DNA of 64,000 bases from Rhodospirillum rubrum ATCC 11170. Lineage in GTDB: Bacteria; Pseudomonadota; Alphaproteobacteria; Rhodospirillales; Rhodospirillaceae. Made by a program: the position numbers and the translations under genes. Shown here one piece after another: positions 8,061 through 18,734 of this stretch (position 1 is the first letter of the stretch; every line of letters starts with the position of its first letter). The stretch lies in assembly GCF_000013085.1 (NCBI RefSeq), contig NC_007643.1, positions 4,060,501-4,124,500 of the forward strand. The letters are read 5' to 3'. The notes beneath the pieces are model-generated. The model saw only the letters and a program-made list of their open reading frames with translations. It made no database searches and was not told where the DNA came from.

Positions 8061-9598
8061 CGCCGCCCCATCCCCCGGAAGTCGGCGATCCGCGCCGCGC
8101 GGAAGAGGAAAACGGCTAGGCCATAGGTGGTGGCGCCGGCGACGACGATGCCGGCCAGGGTCAGCGAGCGCAGCACCTGACCATCGGCCAAGGGTCCGTC
8201 AAACCGGGCCGCCAGCACCAGCAGCACCCCGACCATCGCCGCCGTCGCCAGCACCATGCGCGGCAGGCGCGAGATCATGCGCTGATCAAGATTGAGCTTG
8301 CCGCGCCGATGGAGGATGACGCCAAGCAGCAGGGCGTTCATCCAGCTTGAAAGCGCCGCGCCGATGGCGATGCCCAGATAGCCAAGCGTCCAGATCAGCG
8401 ACAGATTGAGCACGATATTGGTCAGCATCGACGCCGCCGCCACCTTGACCGGGGTCGCCGTATCGTCGCGGGCGTAGAAGGCCGGCGAGAACACCTTGAT
8501 CAGCACATAGGCCGGCAATCCGGCGGCGAAGGCGATCATCGCCTGGGACGTCGCATGGCTGTCGCTGGCGGTGAAGGCGCCGCGCTCGAACAAGACGGTG
8601 ATGATCGGATGGGCGATGGCGATCAGGGCGGCGGCCGCCGGCAGGGTCAGCAGCAGCGAGAACTCCAGGGCGCGGTTCTGATTCCACCGCGCCGCCTCTT
8701 CATTGCCGGCCTTGATCTGGCGCGACAACAAGGGCAGCAGCACCGTTCCCACCGCCACGCCAACCACGCCCAACGGCAGTTGGGTCAGGCGGTCGGCGTA
8801 ATAGAGGTAACTGAGCGCGCCATCGCTGACCATCGAGGCGAGAACGGTGCCGACCAGCAGATTGACCTGATAAAGCCCCGAACCGAACACCACCGGCAGC
8901 ACCCGCCGGCCCAGCTGGCGGACCTTGGGCGACAGCCGGGGGCGGGTGAAATGGATCGGCATCCCCGCCCGCCGGCAATGAACATAAAGCCACAGGAACT
9001 GCAGCACGCCGGCCAGCGACACGCTCCAGGCCAGAACGTGGCCCGGGGTCTCGCCAAGATCGGCGAAGCCGAGCAGGGCGACGATCTGGGTGAGATTGAG
9101 CAGGATCGGCGCGGCGGCGGCGACGGCGAAGCGCCCCATGGAATTCAGCACGCCGGCCTGCAGCGCCGTCAGCGAAATGAAGAAAAGATAGGGGAAGGCC
9201 AGCCGCGACAGCTCGGTGGTCAGCTCCATCTTGCCGGCGATGTCATCGAAGCCGGGCGCTAGCACATACATCGCCCAGGGCATCACCACCTCCATGCCCG
9301 CGACCAGCACCACCAGGATCAGCGCCAGCACCGTATAGGCCTGCTCGGCGAAGCGATGGGCGGCCTCGCGGCCCTCGGTTTCCGAGACTCCGGCGAAGAT
9401 CGGCACGAAGGCGGCGGTGAAGGCCCCTTCGGCGAACATCTGGCGGAACAGATTGGGGAAGCGGAAGGCGACGAAAAAGGCGTCCGACAGCGTTCCCGCC
9501 CCCAGATAGCGGGCGATCAGGATGTCGCGGACGAAGCCGGTGATACGCGAGAGCAGCGTGTAACCGCCCACGGTGGAAATCGAGCGCAGCAGGGACAT
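8057..9598 (-). CDS. murJ: Lipid II flippase MurJ (MviN)
   Basis: Polytopic inner-membrane flippase for peptidoglycan precursor. It begins MSLLRSISTVGGYTLLSRITGFVRDILIARYLGAG, the MviN signature, and has the family's ~14 helices over 513 aa, with FRFPNLFRQMFAEGAFTAAFVPIF early in the protein. The murJ gene lies directly downstream of glnD on the same strand with a ~94-bp gap. Confidence 0.96.
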   Translation of the reverse strand: MSLLRSISTVGGYTLLSRITGFVRDILIARYLGAGTLSDAFFVAFRFPNLFRQMFAEGAFTAAFVPIFAGVSETEGREAAHRFAEQAYTVLALILVVLVAGMEVVMPWAMYVLAPGFDDIAGKMELTTELSRLAFPYLFFISLTALQAGVLNSMGRFAVAAAAPILLNLTQIVALLGFADLGETPGHVLAWSVSLAGVLQFLWLYVHCRRAGMPIHFTRPRLSPKVRQLGRRVLPVVFGSGLYQVNLLVGTVLASMVSDGALSYLYYADRLTQLPLGVVGVAVGTVLLPLLSRQIKAGNEEAARWNQNRALEFSLLLTLPAAAALIAIAHPIITVLFERGAFTASDSHATSQAMIAFAAGLPAYVLIKVFSPAFYARDDTATPVKVAAASMLTNIVLNLSLIWTLGYLGIAIGAALSSWMNALLLGVILHRRGKLNLDQRMISRLPRMVLATAAMVGVLLVLAARFDGPLADGQVLRSLTLAGIVVAGATTYGLAVFLFRAARIADFRGMGRR

Positions 9599-9692
9599 GG
9601 GGGCGGTTCGGCCTTGAAAGGAAACGGGGGCGGCGGCAGGCGAGCCTGCCCCGGGAACGGAGTGTTTGCAAGGCGCGAGACGGGCGAAGGCC

Positions 9693-12503
9693 TCAGGCGG
9701 CGACGATCTCCCCGGCGTCGGCCTTTTCGGCCCCCTGCTCGGCCCCCTCTTCGACTTTGCGCGGCACGGTCTGGGTGATCGCCGCCTCCAAAGCCTCGCG
9801 GATCTGGGCCAGCTTGGCGCGGTGGACGATCTTCATGCCGAACACATCCTTGACATAGAAGCTGTCGACCACGCGCTCGCCATAGGTCGAGACCCGGGCC
9901 GAGGAGATCTGCACCGCCACATCGGTCAGCGCCCGGGTGACCGCGTAGAGGAATCCGGGGCGGTCGCGGCCGTTGATCTCGATCACCGTATGGGTCTTGG
10001 AGGCCTGATTGTCGACGATGACGCGCGGCGGCACGGTCAGGTGGCGGGTGCGTTCGGGCAGGCGCGGCGGCTGGCGGCGCAGGGCCTTTTCCAAGGGCAG
10101 ATCGCCCGTCAGTACATCGCGCACGGTTTTGGCCAGCCGGGCGATGCGCTCTTCCTTTTCGATGGCGTGCCCTTCAAGGGTTTGGACGGTGAAGATATCA
10201 AGCGCCCCGCCATCGGACATGGTGGTGATCTTGGCATCTAGAATATTGACCCCGGCCAGGGCCATCGCCCCGGCGATCTTGGAAAACAGCCCCGGATGGT
10301 CGTCGGTGGCGACCAGCACCTCGGAAACCGCGCGCTCGGGATCGGGCAGCACCTCGACGGCCACGGTCAAGCCGGCGTCGCGGGCGCGGCGCAGCATGCG
10401 GGCGTGACGCAGATGGGTGGCGCTGTCGAAGGTCAGCCAATAGGCCGGATAATGCAGATCAAGGTAGCGCTCGCGCGAGGCCTGCGGCCAATCGGCCAGC
10501 GCCGCGGCCAGCTCCTCGCGCTTATGGGCGACGCGCTTGTCGCGGGCCTCGGCCTGGAAGCCGCTGGTCAGCACGTCCTTGGAGTGGGTGTACAACTCGC
10601 GCAGCAGCGAGGATTTCCAGTTGTTCCAGACCGCCGGACCAACGGCCAGGATATCGACCGTGGTCAGGGCGAGCAGCAGATGCAGGCGTTCGACCGATTG
10701 CACCAAGCCGGTGAAATCAAGGATGGTCTTGATGTCGTCAAGGTCGCGCTTGAAGGCGGTGCGCGACATATCAAGGTGATGGCGCACCAGCCAAGCGACG
10801 GTTTCGGTTTCCTCTTCGCTCATCCCCAGGCGCGGACCCAGGCGCATCGCCACCTCGGCGCCCAAAATCGAGTGATCGCCGCCCCGGCCCTTGGCGATAT
10901 CGTGGAGCAGCACCGCCAGATACAGCGCCCGGCGCGACTGCACCTTGTGAACGGCATCGGCGGCGGCGGGCATGCGGTCGCGCAGCGCCCCGGTCTCCAG
11001 GCGATGGAGCAGGCCGATGGCGCGGATGGTATGCTCGTCGGTGGTATAGACATGGTACATGTCGAACTGCATCTGGGCGGTGACCCGCCCGAAATCGGGA
11101 ATGAAGCGGGCGAGCACCCCCGATTCCGACAGCTGGCGCAGCGCCAGTTCCGGGTCCTTGCGCGAGGTCAGGATCTCCATGAACAGGGCATTGGCCTTCG
11201 CGTCGTTGCGCAGCAGCGTCACGGTGGGCAGATGCTCGGTGACCAGACGCAGGGTATCGGGGTGGATATCCAGGCCGTGGTCATGGGCGACCTTGAACAG
11301 GCTGATCAATTGCAAGGGATGCTCGCGAAAGGCGCCGCGCCCGGCCACCGCCAGCCGCCCGCCATCAAGCACGAAATCCCCCAGATTGCGCTTGCGCATC
11401 AGCAAGGTGGCGATCGACAGGATCGGCCGGCGCTTTTGCTGGTCTTCGAGCACGGCGCAGAAGATGCGGGTCAAATCGCCCACGGTCTTGGCCATCAGGA
11501 AATAATGCTTCATGAAGCGTTCGACGCCGCGGCCGCTGTTGCGGTCGGTATAGCCCATGCGCGCAGCGATCGCCGGCTGGACATCGAAGGTCAGACGCTC
11601 TTCCGGGCGGTCGGCCAGATAGTGCAGATGGCAGCGCACCGTCCACAAGAAGGCCCGGGCCCGGCCGAATTTGGTCGCAGCGTCGGCGCTGAGCACGCCC
11701 AGTTCCACCAGTTCGCGCATGTCGGAGACGCCGTAGATATAGCGGGCGATCCACAGCAAGGTATGAAGATCGCGCAAGCCCCCCTTGCCGTCCTTGATGT
11801 TGGGTTCCAGCACATAACGGCTGTCGCCCATGCGCAGGTGGCGCTCGTCGCGCTCGGCCAGCTTGGCCTCGACGAAATCGGGGCCGGTGCCGGTGACGAC
11901 GCCGGTCCAGAATTTGGTTTTAAGCTGGCCGTACAACGCCCGGTCGCCCCACAGATAGCGGGTTTCGAGCATGGCGGTGCGGATGGTCAGATCGCCGCGC
12001 GCCTGACGGATGCATTCCTCGATCGAGCGCGTGGCATGACCGACCTTCAGCCCCATGTCCCATAGGGTATAGAGCATGTATTCCACGACCTGTTCATGCA
12101 GCGGCGTCGCCTTGTAGGGCAGCAGGAACAGCAGATCGACATCGGACTGCGGCGACATCTCGCCGCGCCCATAGCCGCCGACGGCGAGCACGGTCATCTG
12201 CTCGCCGATAGTGCGGTTGGCCCGGGGATAGACATGGGTGGTGGTGAAATCAAACAGCAGCCGGATGATCTGGTCCATCAGATGGCTGTTTTCGGCGAAG
12301 ACCGCCGCGCCCGTGCCCTTTTCCTCGAGGAAACGCCGTCGCACCTCGGCCCGCCCATCGCCCAGGGCGCCCTTGAGCACCGCCAGCAACCGGGCGCGGC
12401 GCTCGCGGTTATCGGTCACCGTCGCCGCCAGATCCTCGAGAACGACGGTCAGCGCCTTGCGGTCGATAACGGCCCGGGGCTGCCGGATGCGGGGTATGGT
12501 CAT
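9693..12503 (-). CDS. glnD: Bifunctional [protein-PII] uridylyltransferase / uridylyl-removing enzyme
   Basis: Nitrogen sensor that uridylylates PII when glutamine is low and removes UMP when it is high. Domains in order: nucleotidyltransferase with GGYGRGEMSPQSDVDLLFL (residues 109-127), a helical linker, an HD domain (LLHDIAKGRGGDHS near residue 540) and two ACT domains (near 730 and 840, TDDHPGLFSKIAGAMA and GRDRPGFLYAVTRAL). Length 936 aa is normal. In nitrogen-fixing relatives GlnD controls nitrogenase regulation through PII. All catalytic motifs look intact. Confidence 0.97.
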   Translation of the reverse strand: MTIPRIRQPRAVIDRKALTVVLEDLAATVTDNRERRARLLAVLKGALGDGRAEVRRRFLEEKGTGAAVFAENSHLMDQIIRLLFDFTTTHVYPRANRTIGEQMTVLAVGGYGRGEMSPQSDVDLLFLLPYKATPLHEQVVEYMLYTLWDMGLKVGHATRSIEECIRQARGDLTIRTAMLETRYLWGDRALYGQLKTKFWTGVVTGTGPDFVEAKLAERDERHLRMGDSRYVLEPNIKDGKGGLRDLHTLLWIARYIYGVSDMRELVELGVLSADAATKFGRARAFLWTVRCHLHYLADRPEERLTFDVQPAIAARMGYTDRNSGRGVERFMKHYFLMAKTVGDLTRIFCAVLEDQQKRRPILSIATLLMRKRNLGDFVLDGGRLAVAGRGAFREHPLQLISLFKVAHDHGLDIHPDTLRLVTEHLPTVTLLRNDAKANALFMEILTSRKDPELALRQLSESGVLARFIPDFGRVTAQMQFDMYHVYTTDEHTIRAIGLLHRLETGALRDRMPAAADAVHKVQSRRALYLAVLLHDIAKGRGGDHSILGAEVAMRLGPRLGMSEEETETVAWLVRHHLDMSRTAFKRDLDDIKTILDFTGLVQSVERLHLLLALTTVDILAVGPAVWNNWKSSLLRELYTHSKDVLTSGFQAEARDKRVAHKREELAAALADWPQASRERYLDLHYPAYWLTFDSATHLRHARMLRRARDAGLTVAVEVLPDPERAVSEVLVATDDHPGLFSKIAGAMALAGVNILDAKITTMSDGGALDIFTVQTLEGHAIEKEERIARLAKTVRDVLTGDLPLEKALRRQPPRLPERTRHLTVPPRVIVDNQASKTHTVIEINGRDRPGFLYAVTRALTDVAVQISSARVSTYGERVVDSFYVKDVFGMKIVHRAKLAQIREALEAAITQTVPRKVEEGAEQGAEKADAGEIVAA

Positions 12504-12710
12504 GGGCTGACGTTCCGAAACGGGGGCCTCGCCGGATCAACCGCCCGGCACCCCCCACATATAAAACCCCCGCCCCCAAGGTTCCACAGGGATCGGGCGG
12601 TTGGCTTGGTTTAGGGGCGGGTGCGGACGAAGGTTTTGGGGTGGGAAGCCGTCTTGCTCCCCACATCAGAAGGAACCATGATAGATCCCCTACGAACCGG
12701 AGACACCGCC

Positions 12711-13151
12711 ATGCCCCCATCGCTTTCGGACGTCGGTCGTGTTCTTGGCTTCGGCGAAGGAGAAAGCCGAGCGCTGTCGCAGCTCCATCTGATCACCTTG
12801 ATCGAAGAGGGCCTTTCCATATCGGCGCTCGACCGCGTCTCCCGCTCCGTGGCGCCCGAGGACGCGACTTTCAAATACCGTATCGTCTCGCGCGCCAGGC
12901 TGGCGCGTCGTCGCAAGCCGGGACAGGACCGGCTTCACGGCGATGAAAGCGACCGTCTGGTCCGGCTGGCTCGCGTGTGGACTTTCGCCACGGCGGTTTG
13001 GGGCGACGAGAAGGCCGCCCGCGACTTCTTCTTTCGTCCCCATCCGCTTCTTGATGGTCGCCCCCCCATCGACGTCGTTCTTGCCAGCGCCATGGGGGCC
13101 GAATTGGTCGGCGACATCCTTGGCCGGCTCGCCTATGGCACCGCCGCGTGA
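12711..13151 (+). CDS. Xre/MbcA/ParS-type antitoxin (RES-Xre system)
   Basis: About 146 aa. The order of a helical N-terminal DNA-binding region (SISALDRVSRSVAPEDATFKYRIVSRARLARR) followed by an antitoxin/DUF2384 region (ESDRLVRLARVWTFATAVWGDEKAARDFFFRPHPLLDGRPPIDV) is characteristic of antitoxins paired with RES-domain NAD-degrading toxins. The start at 12711 has GGAG at ideal spacing; an ATG at 12678 with AGAAGGA is an alternative. The stop codon overlaps a GTG that opens the toxin stub. Confidence 0.88.
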   Translation: MPPSLSDVGRVLGFGEGESRALSQLHLITLIEEGLSISALDRVSRSVAPEDATFKYRIVSRARLARRRKPGQDRLHGDESDRLVRLARVWTFATAVWGDEKAARDFFFRPHPLLDGRPPIDVVLASAMGAELVGDILGRLAYGTAA

Positions 13152-13210
13152 GCGGGCAGATCCTTGATCGCGTCTTGACCTGCTATCGGATCGGCGACCC
13201 GGCCGGTATG
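13148..13210 (+). pseudogene. N-terminal stub of a RES-domain toxin
   Basis: A GTG start overlaps the antitoxin stop (GTGA), the usual coupling of Xre-RES operons. The first residues, ending LTCYRIGDPAGMV, match how RES toxins begin (..YRIGDP.G..P). The sequence then departs into unrelated residues, and the 3' end of mutS begins within about 110 bp, so the conserved Arg/Tyr/Ser core of the toxin is absent. The frame stays open past 13257 only as an artefact of mutS antisense. Identity is inferred from a short N-terminal match. Confidence 0.6.
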
Positions 13211-13256
13211 GTGGGAAGCCCGCCTGTTCTAAAACGGGCTTGCCCATCCCGTTTCC

Positions 13257-16046
13257 CTACTCCCGCTTCATCACCGCCTTCAGCCGGTAAAGGGCGTCAA
13301 GGGCCTCGCGCGGGGTCATTTCGTCGGGGTTGATCGCGTTGAGGGCCTCGGCCAGGGGGTGGGGGCCGGGCGGCGGGGTGGGAAGGCCGGCACGCGGGCG
13401 GGCGGCGGCGAACAACGGCAGGTCATCGGCCAGCCGCGTCGCCGCGCTCGACGCATCGCCCTTTTCCAAGATCGCCAGCACTTGTTCGGCCCGGGCGATC
13501 ACCGCGGCGGGCAGCCCGGCCAGCTTGGCGACATGGATGCCATAGGAGCGGTCGGCCGCCCCGGGCCCGACCTCGTGCAGGAAGACCACCTGATCCTTCC
13601 ACTCCTTGATGCGCAAGGTGTGGCACGACAGCCGGTCAAGGCGCGAGGCCAGCGCCGTCAGTTCGTGGTAATGGGTGGCAAACAGCGCCCGGCAGCGGGT
13701 GGCGTCGTGGAGCGACTCGACCGTGGCCCAGGCGATCGACAGCCCGTCATAGGTGGCGGTGCCGCGACCGATCTCGTCAAGGATCACCAGCGAGCGTTCG
13801 GTGGCCTGATTGAGGATGGCGGCGGTCTCCACCATTTCGACCATGAAGGTCGAGCGCCCGCGCGCCAGATCGTCGGCCGCCCCCACCCGCGAGAACAACC
13901 GGTCGATCACGCCGATCTCGGCCGATTCGGCGGGCACGAAAGATCCCATCTGCGCCAGCACGGCGATCAGGGCGTTCTGGCGCAGGAAGGTGGATTTACC
14001 GGCCATATTGGGGCCGGTCAGCAGCCACAGCCGCTGGTCGGGGGCGAGGTCGCAATCATTGGCGACGAAGGCCGGGCCGGCCTGATCGGCCAAAGCCGCC
14101 TCGACCACCGGATGGCGGCCCTTGTGGATGCGAAAGGCGGTGGAGTTATCGACCACCGGCCGGGCATAGCGCTCGCGCGCCGCCAGATCGGCCAGGGCGG
14201 CGGCGACATCCAGGCAGGCCAGCCCGTTGGCGGCGCGGGCGATGTCGGCGGCGCAGCCCAGAACCTCGGCGCACAACGTGGCGAACAGCGCCTGTTCCAG
14301 GGCCAGGGCCTTATCGGCGGCGCCGCGGATCTTGTCTTCCAGTTCGGACAATTCCACCGTGGTGAAGCGCACCTGCGAGGCCAGGGTCTGGCGGTGGAGG
14401 AAGGGGCCGCCGGCGGCCATCAGCTTGTCGGCGCGACCGGCGGCGACCTCGATGAAATAGCCCAGCACGTTGTTATGCTTGATCTTCAGCGCCGGGATGG
14501 CGGTTTCGCTGGCATAGCGCGCCTGCAGACCGGCGATCAGCCGCCGGCCCTCGTCGCGCAGCGCCCGCAGTTCATCAAGCCCGGCGTCATAGCCCGGGCG
14601 GATGAAACCGCCATCGCGCGCCAGCAGCGGCAGGTCGGCATCAAGGGCCCGGCCCAGCAGATCGACCAGCCCCTCGTGGCTGCCCAGATCGATCAAGGCG
14701 GCGGTCAGTTCGGTCGGCGGCTCGCCCAGGCCGGCGCCGACCACCAGCACGCGCAGCGCCGGAATGCGCGACAGCGCCTCGCCGATGGCGGCGAGATCGC
14801 GCGGACCGCCGCGCCCCAACGACAGCCGCGACAGGGCGCGCGCGATATCGGGACAACCGCGCAAGGTGTCGCGCAGATCGCCGCGCACCCGCTCGGCGCT
14901 GACCAGGAAGCCGACGCCATCAAGGCGGGCGCCGATCTGCGCGGGATCGGTCAGCGGCGCGGCCAAGCGCTCGGCCAGCAGCCGCGCCCCGGCCCCGGTC
15001 ACCGTGCAATCGATGCGGGCGAGCAGACTGCCCTTGCGGCCGCCGCCCAGGGTTTCGGTCAGTTCCAGATTGCGCCGGGTCGCCCCGTCGATTTCAAGGA
15101 TGGCGCCAAGCGACAGCCGGCGCGGCGGCGACAGCCGGGGCAGGCGGCCGACCTGGGTCAGTTCGACGTAATCGATCAAGGCGCCGATCGCCGCCACCTC
15201 GGCCCGGCCGAAGCCACCGAAGCCATCGAGCGCCTTGACCCCGAACAGGCCCTCCACCCGCTTGCGGGCGTTTTCGCTATCGAAGCGGCTGGCCGGCAGC
15301 GGGCTGATCCGCCCGGCCAAGGGCGCCAGGATCTCGCGCAGCGCCGGATCGCCCGCCAGCTTTTCGGGCATCAGCACCTCGCCCGGGGCGAGGCGGGCCA
15401 GGGCCGGTCCGATATCGGCCTCGGCCAGCGGCTGGGCCACCAGATCGCCGGTCGAGACATCGACCCAGGCCATGCCGACCGCGTCGCGCAAACGGACGAC
15501 GGCGGCCAGATAATTATGGGCGCGGGCATCAAGCAGTTCGTCTTCGGTCAGGGTGCCGGCGGTCACCACGCGGATCACGTCGCGGCGCACCACCGCCTTA
15601 TAGCCGCGCTGGCGCCGGGCCTCGGCGGGATCTTCCATCTGCTCGCAGATCGCCACCTTGATGCCGGCGCGGATCAGCCGCGACAGATAGCCCTCGTGGG
15701 AGTGGATGGGCACGCCGCACATGGGAATATCCGCCCCGGCGTGCCGGCCGCGCTTGGTCAGGGCGATATCCAGCGTCTCGGCGGCCTTGACCGCGTCCTC
15801 GAAAAACATCTCGTAGAAGTCGCCCATGCGATAGAATAGCAAGCAATCGGGGTGGGCGGCCTTGACGGCCAGATACTGGGCCATCATCGGCGTGACATCG
15901 CCCTCCGTTCCGCTCCGGTCATCAAGGACGGCGGGGGAGGGCGGCGGGGCGGCGGCGGAACCGGTGGAACGGGGAGCGGCGGGCGTCACAGGCGCATATC
16001 CTGACAGAGGACGGACGAAGGGGCTTCGATCAGCGAAAAATAACAC
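13257..16046 (-). CDS. mutS: DNA mismatch repair ATPase MutS
   Basis: Recognises mismatches and recruits MutL. The mismatch-binding domain has [17 protein letters not shown] (the F-x-E wedge region). The ATPase has Walker [14 protein letters not shown] near residue 680, Walker [17 protein letters not shown] and the ABC-like FATHYHELT. At 929 aa it is somewhat longer than usual because of a ~50-residue low-complexity head; a GTG at 15989 is a possible shorter start. It is convergent with the TA remnant. Confidence 0.96.
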   Translation of the reverse strand: MLFFADRSPFVRPLSGYAPVTPAAPRSTGSAAAPPPSPAVLDDRSGTEGDVTPMMAQYLAVKAAHPDCLLFYRMGDFYEMFFEDAVKAAETLDIALTKRGRHAGADIPMCGVPIHSHEGYLSRLIRAGIKVAICEQMEDPAEARRQRGYKAVVRRDVIRVVTAGTLTEDELLDARAHNYLAAVVRLRDAVGMAWVDVSTGDLVAQPLAEADIGPALARLAPGEVLMPEKLAGDPALREILAPLAGRISPLPASRFDSENARKRVEGLFGVKALDGFGGFGRAEVAAIGALIDYVELTQVGRLPRLSPPRRLSLGAILEIDGATRRNLELTETLGGGRKGSLLARIDCTVTGAGARLLAERLAAPLTDPAQIGARLDGVGFLVSAERVRGDLRDTLRGCPDIARALSRLSLGRGGPRDLAAIGEALSRIPALRVLVVGAGLGEPPTELTAALIDLGSHEGLVDLLGRALDADLPLLARDGGFIRPGYDAGLDELRALRDEGRRLIAGLQARYASETAIPALKIKHNNVLGYFIEVAAGRADKLMAAGGPFLHRQTLASQVRFTTVELSELEDKIRGAADKALALEQALFATLCAEVLGCAADIARAANGLACLDVAAALADLAARERYARPVVDNSTAFRIHKGRHPVVEAALADQAGPAFVANDCDLAPDQRLWLLTGPNMAGKSTFLRQNALIAVLAQMGSFVPAESAEIGVIDRLFSRVGAADDLARGRSTFMVEMVETAAILNQATERSLVILDEIGRGTATYDGLSIAWATVESLHDATRCRALFATHYHELTALASRLDRLSCHTLRIKEWKDQVVFLHEVGPGAADRSYGIHVAKLAGLPAAVIARAEQVLAILEKGDASSAATRLADDLPLFAAARPRAGLPTPPPGPHPLAEALNAINPDEMTPREALDALYRLKAVMKRE

Positions 16047-16147
16047 GATCCGCCCCGGCGCGGTCCAGGGGGGCGGGGGGAAAACCGCAGGCCGGCCATC
16101 CGGGGTTCCGGCGCGTCATCGTGTTGAATCCAAATCAGACATTCCGC

Positions 16148-16168
16148 GTTAAATGACTGTCATTTAAC
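16148..16168. promoter_or_regulatory. 21-bp perfect palindrome upstream of malic enzyme
   Basis: Arms GTTAAATGAC and GTCATTTAAC around one central T, in an AT-rich patch inside GC-rich surroundings, about 240 bp before the malic enzyme start and 100 bp before mutS. A related CGTTTAATC follows. The size and symmetry suggest a dimeric repressor or activator site. The regulator is unknown. The ~360-bp mutS-maeB gap shows no other gene. Confidence 0.5.
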
Positions 16169-16405
16169 ATCGTTTAATCTAGGCAGCCGCAACCGGGTGG
16201 GGCAGTATGGCCCTTCTGGCGCATGGCATCGAGATCCGCCGAGGGGGAAATCACCCCCGGGTCGACGGTTGAAACGGCCTTCCTTTCGCCAGCCTCATTC
16301 CACCGGAGCCGGCCGGCCGCCCGGTACCAGGTTCCATATCATTGCCGCCATCAGGGCGCTCCGCAACGGACCGTCCGTCGATAACAATCGGGGAAACCGT
16401 CCACC

Positions 16406-18667
16406 ATGGCCGACGAAACCAACCGCAATCTCGATCGTGAGGCCCTTCTGTTCCACATCACCGGCCGTCCGGGCAAGATCGAGATCGCCGCCACCAAGCC
16501 GCTGACCACCCAGCGCGATCTGTCGTTGGCCTATTCGCCGGGGGTGGCCGCGCCCTGCCTCGCCATCCAGCGCGATCCCACCACCGCTTATGATTATACC
16601 GCCAAGGGCAATATGGTCGCCGTCATCTCCAATGGCACCGCCGTGCTCGGGCTGGGCGATCTGGGCGCCCTGGCCAGCAAGCCGGTGATGGAGGGCAAGG
16701 CGGTTCTGTTCAAGAAGTTCGCCGATGTCGACGGCATTGATCTTGAAGTCGATACCCGCGACGTCGATGAATTCGTCAATTGCGTGCGCTACCTGGGGCC
16801 GACCTTCGGCGGCATCAACCTGGAAGACATCAAGGCCCCCGAATGCTTCATCATCGAGCAGCGCCTGCGCGCCCTGATGGACATCCCCGTCTTCCATGAC
16901 GACCAGCATGGCACGGCGATCATCGCCGCCGCCGGGCTGATCAACGCCCTTGACCTGTCGGGCCGCGATATCGGCGACGCCAAGATGGTGGTCAATGGCG
17001 CCGGCGCCGCCGCCATCGCCTGCGTCGAGCTGGTCAAGGCGATGGGCATGCGCTCGGCCAATGTCACGCTGTGCGATTCCAAGGGCGTCGTCCATCGCGG
17101 GCGCAGCGATCTCAACCAGTGGAAATCCGCCCACGCCATCGATACCGAAGCCCGCAGCCTGCAAGACGCCATGCGCGGCGCCGACGTGTTCTTGGGCCTG
17201 TCGGTCAAGGGCGCGGTCACGGCCGAGATGGTGGCGACGATGGCGCCCCAGCCGATCATCTTCGCCATGGCCAACCCCGACCCGGAAATCACCCCCGAAG
17301 ACGTGCTTTCGGTGCGCGACGACGCCATCATCGCCACCGGCCGGTCGGATTATCCCAACCAGATCAACAATGTTCTCGGCTTCCCCTATATCTTCCGCGG
17401 CGCGCTTGACGTGCGGGCCCGCACCATCAACGACGAGATGAAGATCGCCGCCGCCCGCGCCATCGCCGCCCTGGCCCGCGAGGACGTGCCCGACGAGGTG
17501 GCCGCCGCCTATTCGGGCCGGCGCCTGCGCTATGGCCGCGACTATATCATCCCCGTGCCCTTCGATCCCCGGCTGATCGCCGCCATCTCCCCGGCGGTGG
17601 CCGAGGCGGCGATGCGCTCGGGCGTCGCCCGCAAGCCGATCATCGACATCATCGGCTACCGGCGCGAGCTGTCGGCCCGCCTCGATCCGACGGCGGCCAG
17701 CCTGCAGGCGCTGTCGGCCCAGGTCATCAACAATCCCAAACGGGTGGCCTTCGCCGAGGGCGAAGAGGAAAAGATGATCCGCGCCGCCCTGTCTTACCGC
17801 AATGCCGGCTATGGCACGCCGATCCTGATCGGCCGGGCCGAGAAGATCGCCGCCACCATGGCCGCGATGGGGCTGGGCGGCCTGGAGGGCATGGAGATCC
17901 AGAACGCCAAGCTCTCGACCCAGACCAAGCCTTACACCGATTACCTGTACGGCCGCCTGCAGCGCCATGGCTACCTTTATCGCGATGTCCAGCGGCTGGT
18001 GAACAGCGACCGCAATGTCTTCGCCGCGTCGATGGTGATGCTTCAAGACGCCGACGCCATGGTGACGGGCACCATCCGCCACTTCCACAGCTGCCTGTCC
18101 GACATCACCAAGGTCATCGATCAGACCCCGGGCGAGTTGGTGTTCTCGGTCACCTTGCTGATCGCGCGCGGCCGCACCGTGTTCATCGCCGATACCAATG
18201 TCCACGAGGCGCCCTCGGCCCAGGAACTGGCCGATATCGCCATCCAAACCGCCGCCCTGGCCCGGCGCATGGGTCACGAGCCGCGCGTCGCCCTGCTGTC
18301 CTATTCGACCTTCGGCGCGCCGCTCGGCCGCACCCCCGACCGCCCGCGTCAGGCCGTCGCCCTGCTCGAGGACCGCAAGGTCGAATTCGAATTCGACGGC
18401 GAGATCGGCGTCCATGTCGCGCTCGATCCCGATCTGCTCAAGCTCTATCCCTTCTGCCGGCTGTCGGCGCCGGCCAATGTGCTGATCATGCCGGGGCTGC
18501 ATTCGGCCAATATCAGTTCCAAGCTGATGCAGAAGATGGGCGGGGCGACCACCATCGGACCGGTGCTGATGGGGCTGTCGCGGCCTTGCCAGATCGTGCC
18601 GATGGACGCCACCGTATCGGACATCGTTCACATGGCCACCCTCGCCGCCGCCGAGGCCGGGCGTTAA
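16406..18667 (+). CDS. maeB: NADP-dependent malic enzyme (MaeB type, with phosphotransacetylase-like tail)
   Basis: Oxidative decarboxylation of malate to pyruvate with NADP+. The N-terminal half (to ~residue 430) has the malic-enzyme motifs [25 protein letters not shown] and the Rossmann segment [15 protein letters not shown]. The C-terminal ~320 residues resemble phosphate acetyltransferase ([21 protein letters not shown]), as in MaeB proteins, where this tail is regulatory. Length 753 aa is typical. In a purple bacterium it would supply pyruvate and NADPH during growth on C4 acids. It stands alone between a palindrome and a hairpin. Confidence 0.95.
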   Translation: MADETNRNLDREALLFHITGRPGKIEIAATKPLTTQRDLSLAYSPGVAAPCLAIQRDPTTAYDYTAKGNMVAVISNGTAVLGLGDLGALASKPVMEGKAVLFKKFADVDGIDLEVDTRDVDEFVNCVRYLGPTFGGINLEDIKAPECFIIEQRLRALMDIPVFHDDQHGTAIIAAAGLINALDLSGRDIGDAKMVVNGAGAAAIACVELVKAMGMRSANVTLCDSKGVVHRGRSDLNQWKSAHAIDTEARSLQDAMRGADVFLGLSVKGAVTAEMVATMAPQPIIFAMANPDPEITPEDVLSVRDDAIIATGRSDYPNQINNVLGFPYIFRGALDVRARTINDEMKIAAARAIAALAREDVPDEVAAAYSGRRLRYGRDYIIPVPFDPRLIAAISPAVAEAAMRSGVARKPIIDIIGYRRELSARLDPTAASLQALSAQVINNPKRVAFAEGEEEKMIRAALSYRNAGYGTPILIGRAEKIAATMAAMGLGGLEGMEIQNAKLSTQTKPYTDYLYGRLQRHGYLYRDVQRLVNSDRNVFAASMVMLQDADAMVTGTIRHFHSCLSDITKVIDQTPGELVFSVTLLIARGRTVFIADTNVHEAPSAQELADIAIQTAALARRMGHEPRVALLSYSTFGAPLGRTPDRPRQAVALLEDRKVEFEFDGEIGVHVALDPDLLKLYPFCRLSAPANVLIMPGLHSANISSKLMQKMGGATTIGPVLMGLSRPCQIVPMDATVSDIVHMATLAAAEAGR

Positions 18668-18673
18668 GCGGCG

Positions 18674-18711
18674 GGCCCACCCCCGGGGGATACCCGCCCC
18701 GGGGGCGGGCC
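18674..18711 (+). terminator. GC-rich hairpin after malic enzyme
   Basis: A 15-bp stem with one A/C mismatch around an 8-nt loop starts 7 bp after the stop codon. Only a short TT follows, so it is a stable 3' hairpin and only a tentative intrinsic terminator. Confidence 0.45.
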
Positions 18712-18734
18712 TTCCCAGACGAAAGGACACCGCC

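Noticed and set aside
10296-12065. A 589-codon plus-strand frame
   Set aside because: Antisense to glnD with all GlnD motifs on the other strand; no domain.
13359-15839. An 826-codon plus-strand frame
   Set aside because: Entirely antisense to mutS, whose motifs are intact; Gln/Gly/His-rich composition marks it as a shadow.
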